From Saprospirales bacterium (lineage in GTDB: Bacteria > Bacteroidota > Bacteroidia > Chitinophagales > Saprospiraceae): DNA of 5,330 nt. Shown piece by piece: positions 1 through 5,330 of this stretch (position 1 is its first letter; every line of letters begins with the position of its first letter). The notes beneath the pieces are model-generated. The model was not told the DNA's origin, did not search any database, and saw only the letters and a program-made list of their open reading frames with translations. The stretch covers positions 1 through 5,330 of the forward strand of contig JAHEAS010000296.1 of the NCBI GenBank assembly GCA_024642645.1. Direction: 5' to 3'. The position numbers and the translations under genes are program-made.

Positions 1-95
1 ACCCCTACTGGAACGACAATGGTTTTGAGCAGGTGTTTGAGATGCTAGAGGAGGCCTGCGGCTCGATAGTGGAGAAGTTCAGGGTGGGGGGTTGA
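1..95 (+). CDS. C-terminal fragment of an unidentified protein (5' end outside window)
   Basis: The third forward frame is open from the window edge (first full codon at 3) to a TGA at 93-95; the other two forward frames close within the first 50 bases. It encodes about 30 residues, beginning PYWNDNGFEQVFEMLEE and ending in a short basic, glycine-rich tail (KFRVGG). The acidic, leucine- and phenylalanine-containing stretch looks like an amphipathic C-terminal helix. The codons look like ordinary coding sequence. I do not recognise the family and assign no function. It is followed after 78 bases by the glycosyltransferase gene on the same strand, so the two could be cotranscribed; no terminator hairpin is visible between them. 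Confidence 0.55.
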   Translation, partial: PYWNDNGFEQVFEMLEEACGSIVEKFRVGG

Positions 96-173
96 CAAGC
101 TAAACCCCATCGTTTTGAAACTTAACGGGTTTTTAGAAGCCAATCTACAGGAAGCCTTTTCTACTTTCGCTCC

Positions 174-1340
174 ATGTTACCACCCAACTGGTCAGAAATT
201 GCTTACGCTGTCTGGGCGTTCACCTCGCTTGTCCTTGCTGTTGGCTATGTTTTCACTGTCGAGAAATACCGTTCTGGTTGGCGGGAACTGCCTGAATGGA
301 CTCCTTCCCACAGTTTTTTTCCTTCGGTAAAAATCACCGTCGTCATCCCCGCTCGAAACGAGGCGGCGAACCTGCAAGCCTGCCTAGCTTCCATTGCGAA
401 GCAGACCTACCCAATTGGGCTGTTTGAGGTTATCTTGCTGGATGACCATTCCGAGGATGAGACGTTTTTGCAGGCGCAAAATTTTGCCCAAAACCACCCA
501 AATGTACGGGTGGTGAGTTTGTCTGACTACAAAGTAACCTCCAAGAAAAAAGCCATCGAAACTGGCGTCTCCCTCGCCACCGGCGAACTCATCGTCTGCA
601 CCGATGCAGACTGCCTGCTGCCACCGGATTGGCTGTGGCACATGGCCGCTTTTTTTGAGGAAAAAAAGGCAAAATTCATCGCTGCCCCCGTCAATTTTTA
701 CCAAGAGGGGAACTGGTTGCAACGATTTCAGTCGCTTGACTTCTTGGGCATGATGGGTGTAACCGGAGCAGGGTTTCAAGCGGGTAGCGGCCTGCTCTGC
801 AATGGCGCCAACCTCGCCTACCCGAAGGCCGTTTTTCAGCAAGTCGGCGGTTTTGAAGGTATCTCTAGGTTGGCCAGTGGCGACGATATGTTGCTGCTGC
901 ACAAGGTGGCGAAACAATACCCAGCAGCTGTTTTTTTTCTAAAAAACCGGGCATCCACCGTGCTCACATCGACACAGCCAGACCTTCGTTCGTTCATCTC
1001 GCAACGGCTCCGATGGGCTTCAAAGTCGAGGAATTATAGCGATTGGCGGGTCACGCTTCGGCTGGGCGTGGTTTTCCTGCTATGCTGGGCTATCGTGCTG
1101 AACCTCGTGTCAACAGGGTGGCTAGGTTGGCCTGCTGCATTACTGACGGGTGTTCTTTTTCTGGTAAAAACGGTGGTGGATTTTCGCTTTCTCGGTGAGC
1201 TGTGCCGCTACTTCGGGCGGCAGGATTTGATGCGGCGCTACTTGCTTTCGCAACTTCTTCATATTGCCTACATCCTCGGCATCGGCACCTTGGCCAATCT
1301 CGTTAGGCAGTATGAATGGAAGGGGCGGCGGCAGTACTAA
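174..1340 (+). CDS. Membrane-anchored family 2 glycosyltransferase
   Basis: This 388-residue protein has the hallmarks of a GT-A fold, family GT2 inverting glycosyltransferase, which moves a sugar from a nucleotide-sugar donor to an acceptor on the cytoplasmic side of the inner membrane. Visible motifs in order are VVIPARNE (56-63), the acidic pair DDHSEDET (90-97), the metal and nucleotide-sugar binding TDAD (143-146), an acceptor-side block GANLAYPKAVFQQVGGFE (211-228), GDD (236-238, D238 the likely catalytic base) and QRLRW (277-281), matching the Q(Q/R)xRW motif. A hydrophobic segment lies near the N-terminus (about 8-28) and about three more follow the catalytic domain (about 296-316, 318-336, 355-378). 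QxxRW is found in processive synthases and in single-transfer enzymes such as ceramide glucosyltransferases, so processivity, donor and acceptor are unknown. ATG at 174 is chosen because it includes the first membrane segment and the next Met is residue 157. No good ribosome binding site precedes it, as is usual in Bacteroidota. Confidence 0.93.
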   Translation: MLPPNWSEIAYAVWAFTSLVLAVGYVFTVEKYRSGWRELPEWTPSHSFFPSVKITVVIPARNEAANLQACLASIAKQTYPIGLFEVILLDDHSEDETFLQAQNFAQNHPNVRVVSLSDYKVTSKKKAIETGVSLATGELIVCTDADCLLPPDWLWHMAAFFEEKKAKFIAAPVNFYQEGNWLQRFQSLDFLGMMGVTGAGFQAGSGLLCNGANLAYPKAVFQQVGGFEGISRLASGDDMLLLHKVAKQYPAAVFFLKNRASTVLTSTQPDLRSFISQRLRWASKSRNYSDWRVTLRLGVVFLLCWAIVLNLVSTGWLGWPAALLTGVLFLVKTVVDFRFLGELCRYFGRQDLMRRYLLSQLLHIAYILGIGTLANLVRQYEWKGRRQY

Positions 1341-1342
1341 GG

Positions 1343-3469
1343 CTACACTTTTGGCTTTTGCCGCTTAACACCTTCGATGACTACCTTTCGCATCTTGGAA
1401 GCTTCCGGGCTGAACTCGGACTGGCGGCGGTCGGACAGTTTTACTTGCACTCTCTCACCTTCTCCCTCCATGATTTTCATCTTGCTGGAGATGATAAGCT
1501 GTCCGCTGTCAAAATATTGGTTTAATTCCCCATTGCTCCAAACTTTTAATTGGTTGATGACGCTACTGATGCGGCGAGCGATCAATCGGTTATTGTAGTC
1601 GGCTGAGGCTAATGGGCTAGCCTCACCAACTGCCAAAACTTCCAGTTCGTATCCTTTTGCCAAATAAGCTTGCAATTGTTTGCAAAGCCGATCGAGGCGG
1701 GCGAAGTTGGTTTGGACCTCTTTTTCAAAAAAATAATCCATCTGCTCGCTAGCTTCCGCAGCTTCGTCGGCAGATAGCCCTTCGATGTATTTTTCCACAA
1801 AGACCTGCTTCCTTGCCATATAATCCTGAAAGGTCTGGGAATAAGTAAGCTTTGTGTGTGTATCCATGGGGTTCACCCATTTGGGTTCGTCGTTGTCAAA
1901 GTACAATGCAACTGGAGCCTCAGTAAATGGTGAAAGATATACGCTCAAATGGGCATCCGGTGTAGGAGTGTACCGATACTCAGCATTGGGTTTCACATAA
2001 GTCGTAACGAAGCCCGGTTTCATGGCAACGAGTGAGATGATGTCGCCCACGCCAACGAGGAATGAATACTCGAACACATTCTCTTTGTTGCTCACGAATT
2101 CTTTCTCGCCAATACCTTCCAAGCCCAGTTGCATGGCAACACCGCCCAGTGGTAGGCTGTCGATGGCATTGTAGGTGCGAACCAGCAACCTTGCCTTTGA
2201 CTTAAGGTAGATTGGTTGGCGCAGCGTTGCAAAACCGTCCGTTTGATTGGTTATTACTTCCAGTGTGTCAGGCTGGTAGCCGATGGCATCGGCCACGAGG
2301 CGGTATGCTTTTCCCGCTTCCACAAAGAACCGTGTATCAGCCCCATTGGCGAAGCCGGGTACTGCGGCGGTGGTTGCACCTTCCGCCGGGTAGAGTTGTA
2401 GTTTGTAGCCCATGATGGTGATGCTATCTGAACTATCAAAAACTTGGGCTACCAGCTCTGTCTGAATGTCCATCTCGTAAATATCATATCCGAAACAGCC
2501 TAGCGTTGGATCTGCATTGACACATCCTGGTCGATTGGACGAAAAATATGCTTTACCTGACCCCGTATGCCAGTTAAAATAGAGGTCGTCGTAGTTGCTA
2601 TTAATGGGTTTTCCTAGTTTTTCGGGTATAGACCAGTGGCTTTCACCGCTGCCTGTCCAGGTATTGGCCGATTTGTAAATATCTAAGCCGGTTTCGTTGT
2701 TTCCGCTATTTGAGCTGAAGTACAAGACTTGGTTGGGTTGGTGAAAAAATGGTGTCACCTCGTCGGCGGCAGTATTGAACGGCAAGGGAAAAGGCTTTCC
2801 GAATATGCCATTACGCTCGATAGGGCTGCACCAAATATCCATGCCACCCATGCCACCGGGGCGGTTGGAGGCAAAGTAAAGCACGTCTTGCCGAAGGGCC
2901 CGGTTATATCCAATGCTAGGCTGGGTGGACGTGTAGCCGCTGAGGTTGATGTAGCTGGGTAGGCGTTTGTAAGGCAGCCAATAGCCTTCGTAAGCCCGCT
3001 CTCGGGTGTAGATTTCGCAGATTTGCTCGCCGGGCGTTTTTTCTTTGCAAAAGGTAAAGTAGGCCCGCTGGCCATTAGCCGTTAAGGTAATATTGGAGGT
3101 GTTTATGTTAGGTTGTGAAGAGTTTTCAGTCCAAAGCGTTGGCCCGTTTGTAAATACGGAAGAATAAATACGGTCGACAGGGGCTGCGTCTTTTTCTTCA
3201 GAAAAGGTGGAGGTGAAATACAGCCTATCACCAAAGCGGAAGGGGGCAAAATCGGAGTTCGCTGAATTGACGGTAGCCCCCAACTTCACAGCCTTAGGGC
3301 CATAAAGAGGGTCATTTTCCAAGGAATTGTTGACATTGCTTTGGTCTATGTCCAATTGAGGAGCCATTGGCGCTAGTGCAGGCTGCATTGTATTGCTGGA
3401 TTGCCTAAGAGGAGAGCAGCTTAAAAATGCAAATACGAGCAGTATCGGAGGGATGATTTTGAGTGTCAT
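1343..3469 (-). CDS. Outer-membrane lipoprotein: PD40 propeller, two CarboxypepD_reg-like domains, divergent OmpA-like domain
   Basis: This 708-residue protein starts with a lipoprotein signal peptide (hydrophobic core about 5-16, lipobox FLSC with the lipidated Cys at 18). The residues after Cys18 (SPLRQSS) lack the acidic surface-export signal of Bacteroidota lipoproteins, suggesting the periplasmic face of the outer membrane. Residues about 75-335 carry five PD40/WD40-like propeller motifs: DRLYFTS (81-87), QRAYFTF (134-140), VLYFASNRPGG with MDIW (196-213), VLYFSSN with LDIY (248-265) and AYFSSNRPGC with YDIY (307-331). Two tandem beta-rich modules like CarboxypepD_reg follow (about 337-423 and 425-513; motifs AIGYQP and MKPGF). 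The C-terminus (about 518-680) is OmpA-like: strand ALYFDNDEP (521-529), a helical insert, then GEASPLASADYNNRL and ARRISSVINQL. The architecture resembles the type IX secretion protein PorE without its TPR part, but many Bacteroidota paralogues share it, so a secretion role is only a possibility. The first ATG is chosen because it supplies the signal peptide. Confidence 0.88.
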   Translation of the reverse strand: MTLKIIPPILLVFAFLSCSPLRQSSNTMQPALAPMAPQLDIDQSNVNNSLENDPLYGPKAVKLGATVNSANSDFAPFRFGDRLYFTSTFSEEKDAAPVDRIYSSVFTNGPTLWTENSSQPNINTSNITLTANGQRAYFTFCKEKTPGEQICEIYTRERAYEGYWLPYKRLPSYINLSGYTSTQPSIGYNRALRQDVLYFASNRPGGMGGMDIWCSPIERNGIFGKPFPLPFNTAADEVTPFFHQPNQVLYFSSNSGNNETGLDIYKSANTWTGSGESHWSIPEKLGKPINSNYDDLYFNWHTGSGKAYFSSNRPGCVNADPTLGCFGYDIYEMDIQTELVAQVFDSSDSITIMGYKLQLYPAEGATTAAVPGFANGADTRFFVEAGKAYRLVADAIGYQPDTLEVITNQTDGFATLRQPIYLKSKARLLVRTYNAIDSLPLGGVAMQLGLEGIGEKEFVSNKENVFEYSFLVGVGDIISLVAMKPGFVTTYVKPNAEYRYTPTPDAHLSVYLSPFTEAPVALYFDNDEPKWVNPMDTHTKLTYSQTFQDYMARKQVFVEKYIEGLSADEAAEASEQMDYFFEKEVQTNFARLDRLCKQLQAYLAKGYELEVLAVGEASPLASADYNNRLIARRISSVINQLKVWSNGELNQYFDSGQLIISSKMKIMEGEGERVQVKLSDRRQSEFSPEASKMRKVVIEGVKRQKPKV

Positions 3470-3522
3470 TGTTAGTCTTTGCCCTAATAATCGTTAATTG
3501 TGCGGTAAGGCTTCGGGTGTTT

Positions 3523-3530
3523 GAAATCTA
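3523..3530 (-). promoter_or_regulatory. Weak candidate promoter (-7 box) for the PD40/OmpA lipoprotein gene
   Basis: Read on the minus strand this is TAGATTTC, seven of eight matches to the Bacteroidota -7 consensus TAnnTTTG. Transcription from it would start near 3516 and give a leader of about 47 bases before the ATG at 3469. No TTTG-type -33 box lies at the expected distance, and the 283-bp gap is AT-rich enough for chance matches, so this is weak. The rest of the gap (3470-3752) holds the palindrome described separately and no convincing gene. Confidence 0.22.
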
Positions 3531-3609
3531 AAATAGCACTAATTCAACTAAATAGAATACTTTCAATTTGAGCTGAACAAGATTTCGATAGGGGAAATTT
3601 TGGAGGCGC

Positions 3610-3634
3610 TTAAGGGGCATAACCCTTAATAAGG
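3610..3634. repeat. Clustered palindrome in the gap between the lipoprotein and ureohydrolase-like genes
   Basis: TTAAGGG (3610-3616) and CCCTTAA (3623-3629) form a perfect 7-bp inverted repeat with a 6-base loop. The right arm also takes part in a second, overlapping palindrome, CCTTA-A-TAAGG (3624-3634), so three related half-sites sit within 25 bases. Neither strand has a following T-run, so it does not look like a classical intrinsic terminator. It lies about 120 bases past the stop of the ureohydrolase-like gene and about 140 bases before the lipoprotein start. It could be a protein-binding site, a factor-dependent 3'-end structure, or chance in AT-rich DNA. Confidence 0.35.
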
Positions 3635-3752
3635 CTACAATGTTCGGGTATTTTTCACAGAAATTATATTTATAGACCGTATTTAATTGCCAATCATGGC
3701 TTATAAAACACACAGAAATTAAAGAGTTGTGCAGGTTTCGCCATGAACTTGA

Positions 3753-4853
3753 TTATTCAAACCGCCCAAATGCCAACGAAAGCCGATCAGGCATCTCGCC
3801 CTTCGATGCTTGTAAGTAGTCATTGTAGGAGCAGGGGATTAGGCGGTGTCGCTGGTGTTTTTTCTTCGTCTTCACGGGAACCTGGATCCACCAACGGCCC
3901 GTGCGGTTGCTCTTCCAGAAGGTGAACGGGTGGTCGTGTCCCTTGAAGTCCACGATGTATTCCGTCAGGCCGTCCATCGAAGCTGGAAAGTCACCCCGGC
4001 GGTTGCCAAACCCATCGAAGAAATACCAGACCATTTGCGCCAGCACTTGCGCTGAGCGCCCGTACTCGTCAAGGTCAGGTTCGTAACCGTAAAAGCCCAC
4101 GGAAGTCAATTTGTCGTTCATGCCAGCGTAGCGGCTCAGTTGGCAGACCTCCTCGCAGGTGAAGCCGCTCGGTGAGGGGTGCAGCACGCCAGGTGCTTCT
4201 GCGCTTTTCAGGGCAGCCAAGTTAAAACAGGCCATGTCGGCGTCCCGCATCACTGGCTCGATGTCGGCCATATTGGCCCTCGCCTTGCCTAGCCGCACCG
4301 TGTCAGAATTGCTGTTTTCCAGCTCCTGAAAGGTCTCGTCGTCCACAAAATGCGACTGGCAGCCCACGATGCCAAAATGGAAAGGCTTCGTTTTTCCGTT
4401 CATCACGGGGTTGAGGTAGTAGCCATCCAGCTCGCCGAGGCGGGGATGGAACGGAACCCTTTCGTCCACGGCCACGATGCTTACAGACGACTGGCAAGCA
4501 TAGTGCGCTTTGAATTGCGCCTGCGATAACTTGGGTAAATTGCCGATGATAACGGGACAAATCTTACTATCCATCAACTCTTGCAGCAGTGGCAGAATGA
4601 ACGAGGTGTCGGCCTTGCGGACATTGCCGAGGTCGGCTGCCGCCAATTTTCCGAAGGGAAAACTCATGCGGTAAAGCGACCTGCGCACCGCATCTGCCCC
4701 CTCGTCGCCGATGCCAACGATGGCTAATTTCACTTCCTGCAATGCAGGCATCTCCGCCTCATAGCGTTTGATTTTCTCCCCAAAACTCACCGTGTCGAGC
4801 GGCGATTCGGCGATTTCATTCATATTGATTGGGCGTAGCCAGTTGTCGAGCAT
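3753..4853 (-). CDS. Arginase/formimidoylglutamase-fold (ureohydrolase) protein, probably catalytically degenerate
   Basis: This 366-residue protein is recognised as the Bacteroidota branch of the ureohydrolase superfamily by its N-terminal DNWLRPIN, the block LGNVRKADTSFILPLLQEL, the region DADMACFNLAALKSAEAPG (204-222), SGFTCEEV (229-236) and a C-terminal tail with FWKSNRTGRWW (312-322) and LIPCSYNDYL (338-347). Active members hydrolyse guanidino- or formimino-type substrates at a two-manganese centre. Here the usual metal-ligand motifs are altered: the GG(D/G)H site reads IIGNLPK (102-108), DAHxD reads DERVP (130-134), and SxDxDxxDP reads CFNLAALKS (209-217). Only D130 seems retained, so loss of metal binding and of hydrolysis is inferred. 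It has no signal peptide or membrane segment and is probably cytoplasmic. ATG at 4853 is preferred over the Met at residue 11 because DNWLRP looks conserved in the family. It is likely to be labelled arginase or formimidoylglutamase automatically; that activity should not be assumed. Confidence 0.82.
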   Translation of the reverse strand: MLDNWLRPINMNEIAESPLDTVSFGEKIKRYEAEMPALQEVKLAIVGIGDEGADAVRRSLYRMSFPFGKLAAADLGNVRKADTSFILPLLQELMDSKICPVIIGNLPKLSQAQFKAHYACQSSVSIVAVDERVPFHPRLGELDGYYLNPVMNGKTKPFHFGIVGCQSHFVDDETFQELENSNSDTVRLGKARANMADIEPVMRDADMACFNLAALKSAEAPGVLHPSPSGFTCEEVCQLSRYAGMNDKLTSVGFYGYEPDLDEYGRSAQVLAQMVWYFFDGFGNRRGDFPASMDGLTEYIVDFKGHDHPFTFWKSNRTGRWWIQVPVKTKKKHQRHRLIPCSYNDYLQASKGEMPDRLSLAFGRFE

Positions 4854-4861
4854 TTCCTTAG

Positions 4862-4964
4862 TTATGAGTTTTGAGTTTCGAGTTGTTGCTTCGGCGCAAA
4901 TGTAACCAACTCCTGAAAGTAAACCGACCAGCCCAACTCAAAACCCGAAACTCAAAACTCAAAA
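4862..4964. repeat. Heptanucleotide repeats arranged as a 16-bp perfect inverted repeat
   Basis: On the plus strand, three heptamers TTATGAG, TTTTGAG and TTTCGAG occupy 4862-4882. Facing them, four heptamers CTCAAAA, CCCGAAA, CTCAAAA and CTCAAAA occupy 4937-4964. The two arrays are complementary: TGAGTTTTGAGTTTCG (4865-4880) pairs perfectly with 4946-4961, and a further AGTTG (4881-4885) pairs with 4934-4938 if the extra heptamer of the right array bulges out. The right array overlaps the last codons of the TPR-like gene, whose TGA stop (4959-4961) lies inside a repeat unit. The left array ends nine bases before the start codon of the ureohydrolase-like gene. There is no T-run after the hairpin on the minus strand, so a classical intrinsic terminator is unlikely. 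Confidence 0.8.
4897..4904 (-). promoter_or_regulatory. Candidate Bacteroidota -7 promoter box for the ureohydrolase-like gene
   Basis: Read on the minus strand this is TACATTTG, an exact match to the Bacteroidota -7 consensus TAnnTTTG. It lies in the loop between the two heptamer arrays, and a start about 7 bases downstream (near 4890) would give a leader of about 37 bases made largely of the left array. A clear TTTG -33 box is missing at the usual 19-21 base distance; the nearest similar element (TTTA at 4920-4923) is about 15 bases upstream. If active, it would uncouple this gene from the TPR-like gene. Confidence 0.4.
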
Positions 4965-5330
4965 CTTCGCCAGCAGCCACTCCCGCTCGGCCAGCGCCTT
5001 GCAGTCGGTTATTTCGCTCCGCAATTTCTCCCTCGCCGCCCGGTTTTCGGCAGGCGTTTGCAGCAGTTTCTTCGTAAAACGGATGAGGTTCAGGTAGTTC
5101 TGGCGCAGGTAGCCCACGTCCCGGCGGCGGCGCAGGAAGATAGTGAAACTGTCCAGCAGCGAGTCCAGCGCATCTACTTCGCCGAGGTCGAAATAGATGC
5201 GCAGCAGCATCCTGCGGGCATCAAGGTTGTGCAGCACATCGTCGAATTCGGCCTGCGTCAGCAACTCCAACGCCCGGTCGTAGTCGGGTCGGCGGAAGTG
5301 TAGCGAAGCGAGGTTGAACAAGTACGCACT
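4959..5330 (-). CDS. C-terminal part of a TPR-like protein (5' end outside window)
   Basis: The frame is open from the window edge (first codon AGT at 5330-5328) to TGA at 4961-4959, giving the last 123 residues. A TTG within the frame at 5319-5321 is not the start, because the reading continues upstream as SAYLFNLASLHF, a typical helix. Residues about 2-28 of the fragment (NLASLHF, then YDRALELL) fit helices A and B of a tetratricopeptide repeat. A second, looser helical pair follows (LDARRMLLRIYFDLG, DALDSLLDSF), then basic helices and the ending LAEREWLLAKF. TPR arrays are protein-interaction scaffolds; no partner can be named. No membrane segment is visible in this part. The stop codon is supplied by the intergenic heptamer array, and the ureohydrolase-like gene begins 105 bases downstream on the same strand. 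Confidence 0.75.
   Translation of the reverse strand, partial: SAYLFNLASLHFRRPDYDRALELLTQAEFDDVLHNLDARRMLLRIYFDLGEVDALDSLLDSFTIFLRRRRDVGYLRQNYLNLIRFTKKLLQTPAENRAAREKLRSEITDCKALAEREWLLAKF

Noticed and set aside
115..330. 71-residue plus-strand open frame overlapping the start of the glycosyltransferase
   Set aside because: It is out of frame with the glycosyltransferase, and the rest of it is explained as a shadow of that gene's N-terminal part.
384..917. 177-residue open frame on the minus strand
   Set aside because: It lies wholly inside the glycosyltransferase gene, whose motifs are clear; its translation shows no domain or coherent hydrophobic pattern.
2755..3075. 106-residue open frame on the minus strand
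   Set aside because: It is an out-of-frame shadow of the propeller region of the lipoprotein gene, low in complexity and without recognisable motifs.
3528..3713. 61-residue open frame on the minus strand in the 283-bp gap
   Set aside because: It has an AT-rich, random-looking composition, no ribosome binding site, and runs through the palindrome; nothing supports a real small protein, though it is the only candidate in the gap.
4855..4859. AAGGA (minus strand) just before the ureohydrolase-like start codon
   Set aside because: Only one base separates it from the ATG, too close for a working Shine-Dalgarno sequence, and Bacteroidota rarely depend on one.
4862..4964. Interpretation of the heptamer arrays as a CRISPR array or intrinsic terminator
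   Set aside because: The 7-bp units have no spacers of CRISPR size, and no T-run follows the hairpin on either strand.
5058..5303. 81-residue plus-strand open frame opposite the TPR-like gene
   Set aside because: It is a shadow on the opposite strand of a GC-rich coding region with a better-supported reading.
5319..5321. TTG as the start of the TPR-like protein
   Set aside because: The frame stays open to the window edge and the upstream residues complete a TPR helix, so the true start lies outside the window.

Overview
The window looks like a piece of a chromosome from the phylum Bacteroidota. It most resembles Saprospiraceae-type bacteria; this placement comes from remembered protein families, not from a search. 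Three things point that way: a lipoprotein combining PD40 propeller repeats, carboxypeptidase-regulatory-like domains and an OmpA-like domain; a ureohydrolase-fold protein with the C-terminal tail typical of Bacteroidota 'arginase/formimidoylglutamase' proteins; and a TAnnTTTG-type promoter box with no good Shine-Dalgarno sequences. No mobile element, CRISPR array, tRNA or rRNA was seen.

Layout. Positions 1-95 hold the 3' end of an unidentified plus-strand gene. A membrane-anchored family 2 glycosyltransferase (174-1340, +) follows it and meets, tail to tail with 2 bp between stop codons, a 708-residue lipoprotein gene (1343-3469, -). An AT-rich 283-bp gap (3470-3752) contains a small clustered palindrome and a weak promoter candidate. 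Next on the minus strand is a 366-residue arginase/formimidoylglutamase-fold protein (3753-4853) in which most metal-binding residues appear to be replaced. A 105-bp gap follows, carrying heptanucleotide repeats arranged as a 16-bp perfect inverted repeat, with a near-ideal -7 box in the loop. The window ends inside the C-terminal part of a TPR-like protein (4959-5330, -).

How the genes relate. The three minus-strand genes run in the same direction, but the gaps contain possible promoters and structured repeats, so they need not be one operon. The glycosyltransferase is likely an inner-membrane enzyme making a cell-surface or lipid-linked glycan. The lipoprotein probably sits on the periplasmic face of the outer membrane and contacts peptidoglycan or an envelope complex. 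The ureohydrolase-like and TPR proteins look cytoplasmic and share no obvious pathway with these. The most interesting signals are the probable pseudoenzyme, the heptamer inverted repeat that supplies the TPR gene's stop codon and the probable leader of the next gene, and the divergent OmpA-like domain. I saw no clear new multi-gene system.
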